Shown here: positions 41,449-49,659 of the stretch, one piece after another | Numbering within the stretch: position 1 is the stretch's first letter | How the letters are laid out: each line of letters begins with the position of its first letter | Assembly: GCF_002979475.1 (NCBI RefSeq) | Contig: NZ_PCOY01000019.1 | Location: 1 to 64,000 of the forward strand | Direction: 5' to 3' | Source: Microbacterium sp. MYb62 | GTDB lineage: Bacteria > Actinomycetota > Actinomycetes > Actinomycetales > Microbacteriaceae | Length of the DNA stretch: 64,000 bases | Made by a program: the position numbers and the translations under genes | Notes under the pieces: generated by a model | Databases searched by the model: none | What the model saw: the letters and a program-made list of their open reading frames with translations, nothing else | What the model was told of the DNA's origin: nothing

Positions 41449-42695
41449 CCGACGTCGTCGTGCGCGTGAGTCGTCGAGGCGAAACGATCGTGGCCGGCAC
41501 CGCGCACTTCACCCGGGAACGCCGGACCGTCACGACCACATTCACCTATGACACGGCCTACCTCGCCGCTGCGGGCAACCTGCCGATCGACCCGGCTCTG
41601 CCGCTCTTCTCCGGGAACCAGTACCTCCCTCGCCTTCCCGGCGCATTCGGTGATAGTGCGCCGGATCGGTGGGGGCGGAACCTCCTCGTCCGGAGGGAGC
41701 GGCAGCTCGCGACCGAGGAGAGGCGAACGGTGCGCTCTTTCGACGACGTCGACTTCCTCCTGGGGGTCAACGATGAGACCCGCCAGGGTGGGCTGCGGTA
41801 CTCCCTTCCCGGCAGTGATGTGATGCTCTCTCCACACACCGATGTGCCTCGACTGGTCGCCCTCCCCGCACTCCTGCGCGCCAGCGACGAGGTCGCCGCC
41901 GATGGCGAAGAGGTCGCCGCCTACAAGAGGCTCCTCGCCGCTGGTACGGCTTCCCTCGGTGGCGCACGACCCAAGGCCACCGTGCAACTCGCTGATGGTG
42001 CGCTGGGAATCGCGAAGTTCCCCCACCAATCGGATGAGAGAGATGTCATGGCATGGGAATGCGTGTCGCTCGACCTCGCCGAGGTGGCGGGGATCGATGT
42101 GCCGCGTCGCCAGCTGGTCAAGGTGGGCGATCGCCACGTGCTGCTGCTCGCGCGGTTCGATCGCTCGGGGACCGTGCCCGGCGCTGAGCGCATCGGGTAC
42201 ACGAGCGCGATGACGATGCTCGAGGAGACGGATGGCGTCTCCCGCGACTACATCGACATCGCGGAGCATCTCGCAGACTTCTCCGCAGCTCTTCGCTCCG
42301 ATCGGAGGGAGCTCTTCGACCGGGTCGTGCTGAGCATCGCACTGCACAACACAGACGATCATCTTCGCAACCACGGCTTCCTCGAAGTCCCGGGAGGGTG
42401 GCGGCTGAGCCCCGTCTTCGACGTCAACCCGAACCCCGATCTCGCTGAGGAACGCGCCACCTCCATCGCCGGAGCGACGAGTGCGAGCGACGAGGCCGCG
42501 GGTCTGCACGAGCTCGCCGCAGTCATGGGTATCAAGGATGAAGAGGCGCAGGCGCGCGTGCAACGCGTGGTCGAGGCCGTGGGGGAGTGGAGAGGAGTCG
42601 CGATCCGATACGACGTTCCTGACTCGGAGCAGCGGGCGATGGGGGCGGTCATCGACGACCGCGTCGCGCATCTGCGTAGCCGATTCGGCCTGTAG
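41445..42695 (+). CDS. hipA: HipA-family serine/threonine kinase toxin
   Basis: The 416-residue protein has the HipA N-terminal subdomain (residues 1-130, ending near FDDVDFLLGVNDETRQGGLRY) and a kinase core. A Gly-rich SLGGARPKATVQL loop with its Lys, the ATP-side KFPHQSD, the catalytic NTDDHLRNHGFL (HNxDxHxxN type) and FDVNPNP (the DFD-like metal site) are all visible. E. coli HipA phosphorylates glutamyl-tRNA synthetase and triggers persistence; the target here is unknown. The motifs look intact. It is followed at once by the convergent hemA gene. Confidence 0.9.
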   Translation: MTDVVVRVSRRGETIVAGTAHFTRERRTVTTTFTYDTAYLAAAGNLPIDPALPLFSGNQYLPRLPGAFGDSAPDRWGRNLLVRRERQLATEERRTVRSFDDVDFLLGVNDETRQGGLRYSLPGSDVMLSPHTDVPRLVALPALLRASDEVAADGEEVAAYKRLLAAGTASLGGARPKATVQLADGALGIAKFPHQSDERDVMAWECVSLDLAEVAGIDVPRRQLVKVGDRHVLLLARFDRSGTVPGAERIGYTSAMTMLEETDGVSRDYIDIAEHLADFSAALRSDRRELFDRVVLSIALHNTDDHLRNHGFLEVPGGWRLSPVFDVNPNPDLAEERATSIAGATSASDEAAGLHELAAVMGIKDEEAQARVQRVVEAVGEWRGVAIRYDVPDSEQRAMGAVIDDRVAHLRSRFGL

Positions 42696-42738
42696 CGCAG
42701 GATCCGATCGGCGATCGAGCGGGGATTCCGTTCGGCAG

Positions 42739-44049
42739 CTACGCGATGGACGGGGCTCTGCCGGCTTCTTCTCCGTCGGCGTCGGCCTCGGGCGCGATGC
42801 CGTACAGGGCGGCGAGTGCGGCGGTGAACTCGTCGGCACGGCCGGCAGCGGCGAGCTCGTGCGCCCGCACGGTCGGGGTGTGCAGCAGCACGCCGGAGAG
42901 GTGACGCAGAGCCTGTTCGACCTTGCCGTCCTCATCGCCCCGCGCGCGGGCACGGTCGATCTCGCGCTCCAGCAGCTCGAAGATGTGCGAGCGGAAGGCC
43001 ACGACCGACGGGGTGACGCTCTGGCGTGCGCCGACCACGTGGAAGGTCTCCGCAGCTTCGCGGACGACGGAGCGCGCGGCATCCGTCGCCTGCAGCTCTT
43101 CGAGCGGGGCGTGCAGGCGGATGGTCTCGAGGTCGAGCAGGGCCACGCCCTCGAGCGCGGCGACCGCGGGGTCGACGTTGCGCGGCATGCCCAGGTCGAC
43201 AACGAGCTGGCTGTGCGCACCGACGGGGCAGCCGGCGGCTGCGGGGCCGGTCGGCAGCTGCAGGTGCTCGGGGCCGAGCACGGGCTCCGTGGCCGTCGTG
43301 CAGGTGATGAGCAGGCTCGACCGTGCGGCGGTGCGGGCGTACTCGTCGGCGGTGATCGGACGGATGCCGTGCTTCGCGGCGAAGACCTCGGCGCGGCCGG
43401 AGGGCGAATACACCGAGATGTTCACGGCGCCGCGTTCGCGGAGCGTGGCGAGGGTGACGGCGGCATAGGCGCCGGTGCCCACCAGCAGCACGCGCTCGGC
43501 GGACCAGTCGGCGATGCGGCTGTCGGCCAGCTCGAGCGCGAGACGCACGAGCGAGCGACCGGCACGACCGAGGGCGGTGACGTTCTTGACCTTGCGCTGC
43601 GCCTGGCTGGCGCGCTGGAAGAGACGCTCGAGCTCGGGTGAGGTGGTGCCGTCCTTGCGGGCGGACGTGAGAGCGCGGCGCACCTGACCGGCGATCTCGC
43701 CCTCACCGGAGACGACGGATTCGAGGCCGGAGGCGACGGAGAAGAGGTGCTCGGCCACGCGGCGCCCGGAGTGCACGGTGTAGGCACCGTCGAGGTCGGC
43801 GGCGGGGATGCCGGTCGCGGACTCGACCGCCTCGATCACGGCTTCGACGCCGATGGCGCCGGCGGCGGTGACCGGTTCGTCCATCTCCACGTACGCCTCG
43901 AAACGGTTGCACGTCGCCAAGACGACCGCACCCTGCACGCACGGCGTCAGGCCCACGATGGTGGGTGCGACGTCGTCGGGGGTGCGGCTCAGGCGTTCGA
44001 GCAATTCGAAGGAGGCGGTCTTGTGACTCGCCGTCACACACAGCAGCAC
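42739..44049 (-). CDS. hemA: Glutamyl-tRNA reductase
   Basis: HemA reduces glutamyl-tRNA to glutamate-1-semialdehyde, the first committed step of heme synthesis in this C5 pathway. The 436-residue protein has the catalytic Cys at about residue 47 (ATCNRFEAY), [13 protein letters not shown], the NADPH-binding [21 protein letters not shown], and a C-terminal dimerisation helix. A longer frame upstream runs into hemE. GTG 44049 is chosen because TACAAT (44061-44056) lies exactly six bases before it. It is transcribed away from hemE, whose start is 88 bases away. Confidence 0.95.
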   Translation of the reverse strand: MLLCVTASHKTASFELLERLSRTPDDVAPTIVGLTPCVQGAVVLATCNRFEAYVEMDEPVTAAGAIGVEAVIEAVESATGIPAADLDGAYTVHSGRRVAEHLFSVASGLESVVSGEGEIAGQVRRALTSARKDGTTSPELERLFQRASQAQRKVKNVTALGRAGRSLVRLALELADSRIADWSAERVLLVGTGAYAAVTLATLRERGAVNISVYSPSGRAEVFAAKHGIRPITADEYARTAARSSLLITCTTATEPVLGPEHLQLPTGPAAAGCPVGAHSQLVVDLGMPRNVDPAVAALEGVALLDLETIRLHAPLEELQATDAARSVVREAAETFHVVGARQSVTPSVVAFRSHIFELLEREIDRARARGDEDGKVEQALRHLSGVLLHTPTVRAHELAAAGRADEFTAALAALYGIAPEADADGEEAGRAPSIA

Positions 44050-44136
44050 AGATCGATTGTACCGGAGCGGCTGCGGGCGGAGGTTCGCGCGGTCGAACTC
44101 GGCGGCTCCATAAGGGTCGGATGGGAGGATGGGGGC

Positions 44137-45159
44137 ATGGCCCTCTCCGACGCCCCGCTCCTGCGCGCCCTCGCCGGCGACCGTCCCGCCCACGCTCCGG
44201 TGTGGTTCATGCGGCAGGCCGGGCGGTCCTTGCCCGAGTACCGCGATCTGCGTGTCGGGACGCGGATGCTCGACGCCTGCCTCACCCCCGACCTCGCCGC
44301 CGAGATCACCCTGCAGCCGGTGCGCCGCCACGGGGTCGACGCGGCCGTCTTCTTCAGCGACATCGTCATCCCGTTGCGCCTGGCCGGCGTCGAGGTCGAG
44401 ATCGAGCCCGGTCGCGGCCCGGTCTTCGCGAACCCGGTGCGCACGGCGGCCGACGTCGACCGCATCACCGCGATCGACCCGGACGGCCTGGACGGCACGG
44501 CCATCGCCGAGGCCGTTCGGCTCGTCACGGCGGAGCTCGGCGACACCCCGCTGATCGGTTTCGCCGGCGCGCCCTTCACGCTCGCGGCCTATCTCGTCGA
44601 GGGCGGCCCCTCCAAGGAGCACCTGCGCGCCAGGGGAATGATGCACGCCGACCCCGAGTCGTGGAACCGTCTCGCGGGCTGGCTCGCCCAAGTCTCGCGC
44701 CGATTCCTGGAGACGCAGCGCGACGCCGGAGCATCCGTCGTGCAGCTCTTCGACAGCTGGGCCGGGTCTCTCAGCACCGCCGACTACCGCACATTCGTCG
44801 CCCCGCACTCGCACGCGGCGCTTGCGGGAATCGGACTCCCGACCATCCACTTCGGCGTCGGGACCGGACCCTTCCTCGCCGACATGCGCCTCGACGGTGT
44901 GGCCGACGGGGTGGGTGTCGATTGGCGGCAGCCGCTCGACGAAGCCGCCGCGATCCTCGGACCCGATGTCACGGTGCAGGGCAACATCGACCCGGCGCTG
45001 CTCTCCGCCCCGTGGCCGGTGCTGGAGGCGCACGTGCGCGACGTGCTCGAGCGCGGCCGTGCGGCGCGTGCCCACATCCTGAATCTCGGCCACGGCGTTC
45101 CGCCGGAGACCGATCCCGACCAGCTCACCCGCATCGTCGAACTGGCGCACACGGTCTGA
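44137..45159 (+). CDS. hemE: Uroporphyrinogen decarboxylase
   Basis: HemE converts uroporphyrinogen III to coproporphyrinogen III by removing four carboxyl groups. The 340-residue enzyme has the signature [16 protein letters not shown] near residue 22, the substrate Asp in [25 protein letters not shown], and the C-terminal [16 protein letters not shown] 44137 has a G-rich stretch before it and GAGGAT six bases upstream, so the start could be leaderless or use a weak ribosome site. It is separated from the cgoX gene by the SDR/ArsR pair, which is unusual for an otherwise compact hem locus. Confidence 0.95.
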   Translation: MALSDAPLLRALAGDRPAHAPVWFMRQAGRSLPEYRDLRVGTRMLDACLTPDLAAEITLQPVRRHGVDAAVFFSDIVIPLRLAGVEVEIEPGRGPVFANPVRTAADVDRITAIDPDGLDGTAIAEAVRLVTAELGDTPLIGFAGAPFTLAAYLVEGGPSKEHLRARGMMHADPESWNRLAGWLAQVSRRFLETQRDAGASVVQLFDSWAGSLSTADYRTFVAPHSHAALAGIGLPTIHFGVGTGPFLADMRLDGVADGVGVDWRQPLDEAAAILGPDVTVQGNIDPALLSAPWPVLEAHVRDVLERGRAARAHILNLGHGVPPETDPDQLTRIVELAHTV

Positions 45160-45162
45160 CGC

Positions 45163-46065
45163 TCAGGCGCCCCGCGTCCGCCGCAGGCGACGCGTGACCC
45201 GCAGGTCGTCGAGGGTGAAGCGGCCGACCGGGAGCGCATCGCGGATGCTCTGGTCGTCGAACGGGCGCGAGGGGCGGATGCCGAGGGGAGCCTCTGGTGC
45301 GAACGGCACCGCCTCGCTCACGCCCTCGGCGAGCATCCGCGCCTGGGCCTTCGCGACGAGCGGGACCACCATCGTCCACTCGGTCAGCTGGGCGAGCACC
45401 CGGACCATCCACGTCGGCACGGGGAGGAATGCGGGGCGACGTCCGGCGACGCGCGCGATGCGACGGATGGCCTCGCCGAGCGTGACCTCGTCGGCTCCCA
45501 GGACCGCGATCGTCGGCTCCGCGATCCGCCCCTCGAGCGCCGCGAGGAGCACGTCGACGGCGTCATCCACCGGCACCGGTCGAGCCGTGCGCTCGCGGTA
45601 GCCGACGGTCCAGAACAGCGGCAGGGTCCGGACCGCCTTGGTCACGTGGTCGACCATGTGGTCGCCGGGACCGTAGATCATGCCCGACTTGAGGATCGTG
45701 TGCGCGATACCGGAGGCGCGGACGATCTCCTCCGCCTCCCACTTCGACTCGTGATAGCCGGACCCGCAGTCGGGGCGCGCCCGGAGGAAGCTGACCAACA
45801 CGATGCGCTGCACCCCTGCGCGGCGGGCGGCCTCCACCACAGCCTTCGTGCCGTCCACGTGCACCCGGCGGAAGGTCTGCTCGCCGAGCTCCCGGTTGAT
45901 GCCCGCGCAGTGGGCGACGGCGTCGCAGCCCTCGAAGGCTGCGGTCAATGCGTCGACGTCTGTGATCTCGACGCCGCTGCGCCGGGAGATCACGACCGTG
46001 TCGTCGAGACGCTCTGCGAGATTCCTTCCGACGAATCCCGTGCCGCCCGTGATCGCAACCCTCAT
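45163..46065 (-). CDS. NAD(P)-binding SDR/NmrA-type oxidoreductase
   Basis: The 300-residue protein is an extended or atypical short-chain dehydrogenase. The Rossmann motif ITGGTGFVGRNLAERL is at the start, followed by VAHCAGINRE, and GYHESKWEAEEIVRASG contains a Tyr-x3-Lys-like pair (YHESK). Substrate and cofactor preference are not visible; some relatives act on quinone-linked or sugar substrates. AAGGAGAT lies seven bases before ATG 46065. It diverges from an ArsR-type regulator, with which it shares the two-operator region 46085-46126. Its stop is three bases from that of hemE. Confidence 0.82.
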   Translation of the reverse strand: MRVAITGGTGFVGRNLAERLDDTVVISRRSGVEITDVDALTAAFEGCDAVAHCAGINRELGEQTFRRVHVDGTKAVVEAARRAGVQRIVLVSFLRARPDCGSGYHESKWEAEEIVRASGIAHTILKSGMIYGPGDHMVDHVTKAVRTLPLFWTVGYRERTARPVPVDDAVDVLLAALEGRIAEPTIAVLGADEVTLGEAIRRIARVAGRRPAFLPVPTWMVRVLAQLTEWTMVVPLVAKAQARMLAEGVSEAVPFAPEAPLGIRPSRPFDDQSIRDALPVGRFTLDDLRVTRRLRRTRGA

Positions 46066-46084
46066 GGTGCATCTCCTTCGCTCA

Positions 46085-46126
46085 TTAGCTACGCGGCTAA
46101 AGACTATCTAGCGAAAGTGCTATATT
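46085..46126. promoter_or_regulatory. Twin TAGC-N6-GCTA operators in a divergent promoter
   Basis: TTAGC-N6-GCTAA (46085-46100) and TAGC-N6-GCTA (46109-46122) are inverted repeats of the same core, with centres 23 bp apart. TATATT (46121-46126) is the -10 of the ArsR gene, six bases before its ATG. On the other strand TAGTCT with TTGCAA 18 bases upstream can serve the SDR gene. Confidence 0.65.
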
Positions 46127-46132
46127 GCAACC

Positions 46133-46465
46133 ATGGCAGACAGCGCGACCGACATCTTCGCAGCGCTCGCGCATCCGACGCGACGCCAGATTCTCCAGGA
46201 CCTCAAAGACGGCGAGCTCGCGGCCGGGGAGATCGCCTCGCGGTTCTCCGCGAGCGGCCCGACCATCTCCCGCCACCTGAGCGTGCTCCGCCAGGCAGGC
46301 CTCATCAGCGAGCGTCGCGACGCCAACCGCATCCTCTACTCCCTCGTCGGCGAAAGGCTCGCGCTCTCGGTCGGGGACTTCCTCTCGACGGTGTGTCCCG
46401 AGCAGATCGTGCTGCGCGAGGTCCGCAAGCGCGGACGCGGCACCGCCGAGCCCGTCGAGGCCTGA
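46133..46465 (+). CDS. ArsR-family winged helix repressor
   Basis: The 110-residue protein has the ArsR/SmtB fold: FAALAHPTRRQILQDLKDGELAAGEIASRF and SASGPTISRHLSVLRQAGLISERRDANRILYSL, which includes the recognition helix and wing. The usual metal-binding ELCVCDL box is replaced by ELAAGEI, and the only Cys is in TVCPE near residue 86. It may therefore sense something other than arsenic or zinc, as in the aminoglycoside- or heat-type relatives. ATG 46133 follows TATATT by six bases. It probably represses itself and the SDR gene. Confidence 0.88.
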   Translation: MADSATDIFAALAHPTRRQILQDLKDGELAAGEIASRFSASGPTISRHLSVLRQAGLISERRDANRILYSLVGERLALSVGDFLSTVCPEQIVLREVRKRGRGTAEPVEA

Positions 46466-46518
46466 TCGCCCCCTCGCGCCGTCGAGGCCGGAACCGGCCC
46501 GGTGCGAGAATTGAGGGC

Positions 46519-48201
46519 ATGACCACTGAGCCGTCTTCCGCCGAGCCCTCTGTCGCCGAGCCATCCGACCTCGCCGCCCGCGCGGCGGAAAAGCACGTCG
46601 TCGTCGTCGGCGGCGGGATCGGCGGACTCGTCGCGGCACGGGAGTGCGCGAAGGTCGGCATGCGCGTCACCCTCCTCGAGGCGACGGACGACCTGGGCGG
46701 CGCGATCCGCCGTGTCGAGCTCGGCGGCGTCGTGGTGGATGCCGGGGCCGAGAGCTATGCGACCAGGGGCGGCCTCGTGCGCGCGCTCGTCGAAGAGCTC
46801 GATCTGGCCGATCGCATCGTGGTCCCGCAGGGCAGTGGTGCCTGGCTCGCCGGCATCCCGGGCGTCGGTGCCGCGCCTCTGCCGGCGGGTGGCATCCTCG
46901 GGATCCCCGCCAATCCGTTCCAGGACGACGTCCGTCGCATCATCGGCTGGTCGGGTGTCTGGCGTGCCTACCTCGATCGCGTGCGTCCGCCGCTCACGAT
47001 CGGACACCAGCTCAGCCTCGGCAAGCTCGTCGCCTCGCGGATGGGCGCGAAGGTGCGCGACCGCCTCGTCGCGCCCGTGACGACAGGCGTGTACTCGGCA
47101 TCCCCCGACGACGTCGACATCGACGTCGCCGCCCCCGGGCTCAACGCCGCCCTCACCCGTGTCGGCTCCCTCTCCGGTGCGGTGCAGACCCTCCGCGATG
47201 ACGCGGCGGCGAAAGCCTCGGAAGCGCGCGCGGCGGCGAAGACGCCCGGTGCGGCCGTCGAGGGGCTCTCCGGAGGCATGAGCACACTCGTCGATGCGCT
47301 CGCCGCCGACCTGGTGCGCCTCGGTGCCGAGGTGCGCACGGGCGTGCAGGTGCGCACCGTGCGCAAGACGGGGGCGCACTGGTCCGTCGAGGCGGTGGTC
47401 GACGTCCCTGCTGATGTCGCCGTCGACGTCCCTGCTGATGTCGCCGCCGACGTCCCTGCCGATGTCGCCGTCGACGTCCCTGCTGATGTCGCCGCCGACG
47501 TCCCTGCAGATTTCTCCGCCGATGTCTCCGCTGAGGCGCTCGTCGCCGAGCTGCACGCAGCCGAGGTCGACACCGCGCCGCCGATCACGGAGGAGATCAC
47601 CGCCGACGCCGTCATCGTCGCGACCCCCGAGTCCGCGGCGCGGATGCTCCTTGCGGCGGCCGTCCCGGCGCTCGCGAAGACGGAGGCCGCGGCATCGCCC
47701 GAGATCGAGATCGTCACGCTCCTCCTCGACGCTCCCGAACTGGCTGCGGCACCGCGCGGCACCGGTGTGCTCACGGTTCCGGGCAGCCACACGGCCAAGG
47801 CGCTCACGCACTCGACGGCGAAGTGGACCTGGGTGCGCGATGCCGCGGGGCAGAAGCAGATCGTCCGGGTGTCGTTCGGCGCCCAGGGAGAGCCGGCGGC
47901 CACGGCGGACCTGAGCGACGACGCGGCCGCCGATCTCGCGCGGGTCGAGGCCTCGACCCTGCTCGGCGTCGCCCTCGCCCCCGAGTCGGTCCTCGCCTCG
48001 CATCGCGGTCGCTTCGTCCAGTCGCAGCCGGCATCGGTCATCGGCTCCGGAGAGCGCCGCACCGCGGCGCGTGCGGCGATCCAGGCGGTGCCGGGGGTGG
48101 CCGCGGTCGGCGCCTGGCTCGCGGGCACCGGGCTCGCGCAGGTGATCCCGGATGCGCGTGACGAGGCCGATCGTCTGCGGCGCGCGCTGTTGTGGGACTG
48201 A
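46519..48201 (+). CDS. hemY: Coproporphyrinogen III oxidase (HemY/CgoX type) with repeat insertion
   Basis: This FAD enzyme oxidises coproporphyrinogen III to coproporphyrin III in the pathway that ends with HemQ. It shows VVVGGGIGGLVAARECAKVG, LLEATDDLGGAIRRVELGGVVVDAGAESYATRGG and the C-terminal VGAWLAGTGLAQVI FAD block. At 560 residues it is about 80-90 longer than usual. Residues 295-334 are five copies of an eight-residue Asp-Val-Pro-Ala unit inserted in the middle of the protein, and the N-terminus adds an acidic tail. GAGAAT (46506-46511) lies seven bases before ATG 46519. Confidence 0.92.
   Translation: MTTEPSSAEPSVAEPSDLAARAAEKHVVVVGGGIGGLVAARECAKVGMRVTLLEATDDLGGAIRRVELGGVVVDAGAESYATRGGLVRALVEELDLADRIVVPQGSGAWLAGIPGVGAAPLPAGGILGIPANPFQDDVRRIIGWSGVWRAYLDRVRPPLTIGHQLSLGKLVASRMGAKVRDRLVAPVTTGVYSASPDDVDIDVAAPGLNAALTRVGSLSGAVQTLRDDAAAKASEARAAAKTPGAAVEGLSGGMSTLVDALAADLVRLGAEVRTGVQVRTVRKTGAHWSVEAVVDVPADVAVDVPADVAADVPADVAVDVPADVAADVPADFSADVSAEALVAELHAAEVDTAPPITEEITADAVIVATPESAARMLLAAAVPALAKTEAAASPEIEIVTLLLDAPELAAAPRGTGVLTVPGSHTAKALTHSTAKWTWVRDAAGQKQIVRVSFGAQGEPAATADLSDDAAADLARVEASTLLGVALAPESVLASHRGRFVQSQPASVIGSGERRTAARAAIQAVPGVAAVGAWLAGTGLAQVIPDARDEADRLRRALLWD
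47401..47520 (+). repeat. 24-bp tandem repeat, five in-frame units, inside hemY
   Basis: Units start at 47401, 47425, 47449, 47473 and 47497. The first four differ at one or two bases and alternate the last codons (GTC or GCC); the fifth is more diverged. Each codes for eight residues of the pattern Asp-Val-Pro-Ala-Asp-Val-Ala-(Val/Ala). Confidence 0.95.
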
Positions 48202-48220
48202 GAGATGTGGGAGTGAGAGG
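48191..48220 (+). repeat. 15-bp tandem duplication across the hemY stop codon
   Basis: Bases 48191-48205 include the TGA stop and are repeated at 48206-48220 with two mismatches (13 of 15). The second copy keeps a TGA. Confidence 0.65.
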
Positions 48221-48249
48221 TCGCTCCGTGTCAACCCTCTGACCCATAG

Positions 48250-48278
48250 ATGCCGAAATCGGCATACGGGGTTACGCT
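48250..48278 (+). promoter_or_regulatory. Palindrome and -10 upstream of the membrane-envelope operon
   Basis: ATGCCGA-AA-TCGGCAT (48250-48265) is a perfect 16-bp inverted repeat. TACGCT (48273-48278) follows as a likely -10, so the palindrome covers the -35 position. Transcription would start about 80 bases before the YtxH-like gene, which has AGGTGAGGAG ahead of its ATG. Confidence 0.5.
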
Positions 48279-48366
48279 GGGTACCTGGTCGCGGGGAGCA
48301 GATGCCTGTGGTCGGTCCCAACCGGGCGAATCTGGCCGGACAACCGGAACAAGGTGAGGAGACCCC

Positions 48367-48846
48367 ATGAAGGGGAAGATCGGACTCGTCGTCGGGCTCG
48401 GCGTGGGCTACGTCCTCGGCACCCGTGCCGGGCGTGAGCGCTACGAGCAGATCAAGACGCAGTGGCTGAAGGTGTGGCACCTCGATCCCGTGCAGGAGCA
48501 GGTCTCCAAGGTCAAGGGCTTCGTCGGCGATAAAGCCGCGGCCGTGCCAGGAGCGCTCTGGACCGGTGTCGTGAAGGTCGCGAAGTCGGTCAGCGGCTCC
48601 GGCACTCCCGGTCAGCGACTCGACTCCGCCATCGCCACCGGCCGTGAGGCGGCAGAAGACCTCGCCGAGGCGACCGAAGAGGCCGTCGAGGCCGCGAAGG
48701 CGACCGCGTCGTCGTCCTCCTCCGCGTCGAAGTCGGCTGCGTCGAAGTCCTCGGCGTCGAAGGCGACCGCGTCGAAGTCGACCACGTCGAAGCCGGCCGC
48801 CAAGAAGCCCGCCACCAAGTCCGCCCCCAAGAAGTCCGGCGCCTGA
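48367..48846 (+). CDS. YtxH-like protein with Ser/Lys/Ala-rich tail
   Basis: The 159-residue protein begins with a short hydrophobic Gly-rich segment (residues 4-19, IGLVVGLGVGYVLGTRAG), then RERYEQIK, the arrangement typical of actinobacterial YtxH-like proteins. The last 50 residues are low complexity (Ser, Lys, Ala, Thr, Pro), resembling a histone-like tail that could contact DNA or cell-wall polymer. No activity is known. A GAGGAG-type site precedes ATG 48367. It is the first of three genes (YtxH-like, holin-X-like, DUF3618-like) that often travel together in actinobacteria. Confidence 0.78.
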   Translation: MKGKIGLVVGLGVGYVLGTRAGRERYEQIKTQWLKVWHLDPVQEQVSKVKGFVGDKAAAVPGALWTGVVKVAKSVSGSGTPGQRLDSAIATGREAAEDLAEATEEAVEAAKATASSSSSASKSAASKSSASKATASKSTTSKPAAKKPATKSAPKKSGA

Positions 48847-48847
48847 C

Positions 48848-49255
48848 ATGCCCCGCGGATACCGAGATCGTGCCGACGACAGCCTGCTGACCCTCCTCGG
48901 GGATCTGCCGGAACTCGTCACGAATCTGGTCAAGGCCGAGATCGACGCCGCGAAGGCGTGGATCTCGCGCACCTCGAAGGATGCCGGCATCGGTTCCGTG
49001 TGGTTCCTCGTCGCGCTGTTCTTCCTGTTCTGGGCCGTGCCCGTGATCCTCGTCTTCGCGATCGCCGGCCTCTCCTCGTGGTGGCCCGTGTGGCTCTCGG
49101 CGATCGCGGTGTTCGGCATCCTGATCCTGGCCGTCCTGCTGTTCGCACTGCTCGGCATCCTGAAGTTCCGCAAGGTGCTCGCGCGCCAGAACCCGGCGCA
49201 GGCCGTCGCCGAGGACATCCGACTCGTGAAGGAGGCCGGCGATGACGAACTCTGA
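48848..49255 (+). CDS. Phage holin family / holin-X (DUF1469) membrane protein
   Basis: The 135-residue protein has a polar N-terminus (DDSLLTLLGDLPELVTNLVKAEIDAAKAWI) and two adjacent transmembrane helices (about residues 50-75 and 81-107). The Lys-containing FRKVLARQNP segment and an acidic end follow. This is the actinobacterial holin-X superfamily. The name comes from similarity to holins; no phage genes are near, so an envelope-stress role is more likely. It starts one base after the YtxH-like stop and overlaps the next gene by 14 bases. Confidence 0.82.
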   Translation: MPRGYRDRADDSLLTLLGDLPELVTNLVKAEIDAAKAWISRTSKDAGIGSVWFLVALFFLFWAVPVILVFAIAGLSSWWPVWLSAIAVFGILILAVLLFALLGILKFRKVLARQNPAQAVAEDIRLVKEAGDDEL

Positions 49256-49514
49256 GTCGATGCCGCGCACCGCCGTCCCCGGAGGGATCGTCGATCCCGT
49301 CGCCTCGGCCCGCGCGGAGCTCAAGGCCGCCCTCGCGGCGATCGAGGTCAAGGGGAACGTCCCTCGTCGCCTCGAGAAGGCGTCGACGCGTGCGGCGGCG
49401 AAGGCGCGGGTGTTCGCCGATCGCAATCCGCTCGGCGCGATCGCTGCTGCCGTCGGCGTCGCCGCGGTCGTGGGAGGCGCGGTCTGGGCGATCGCGCGCG
49501 CGATCTCGCGCTGA
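49242..49514 (+). CDS. DUF3618-like small membrane protein
   Basis: The 90-residue product has an N-terminal helix (SARAELKAALAAIEVKGNVPRRLEKASTRAAAKARVF), then one hydrophobic segment (residues 63-86) ending AIARAISR. The pattern matches DUF3618-type proteins, which lie behind holin-X genes in many actinobacteria. The 14-base overlap with the holin-X gene implies translational coupling. Its function is unknown. The end of the gene, including its stop, is partly duplicated downstream (49502-49560). Confidence 0.7.
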   Translation: MTNSESMPRTAVPGGIVDPVASARAELKAALAAIEVKGNVPRRLEKASTRAAAKARVFADRNPLGAIAAAVGVAAVVGGAVWAIARAISR

Positions 49515-49560
49515 GCTGAGATCTGACGTCGAGCCGGGATCTCGCGCTGAGTGGGATCTG
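49502..49560 (+). repeat. Duplicated gene end including stop codon
   Basis: A 14-base segment containing the TGA stop of the DUF3618-like gene (49502-49515) recurs exactly at 49538-49551. The similarity continues for about nine further bases with one gap (49516-49525 against 49552-49560). Confidence 0.7.
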
Positions 49561-49659
49561 GCGCCGCGATCCGGAGCCGGGGTGCAGCATTCCAGGATGC
49601 CCCTGGCCCGCCCCTGTCGGTGATTAGCGGCTCCTCCGCAAACGAGGCAGACTGGGGTC

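Noticed and set aside
42696-42738. GATC-GGC-GATC between hipA and hemA as a terminator
   Set aside because: The arms are only four bases and too weak to support termination.
47401-47520. Regular 24-bp repeats considered as a CRISPR array
   Set aside because: There are no spacers, the units are contiguous and in frame within hemY, and no cas genes are present.
48848-49255. Holin-family protein considered as a sign of a prophage
   Set aside because: No integrase, lysin, capsid or tail genes are nearby. The YtxH / holin-X / DUF3618 trio is a normal actinobacterial chromosomal set.
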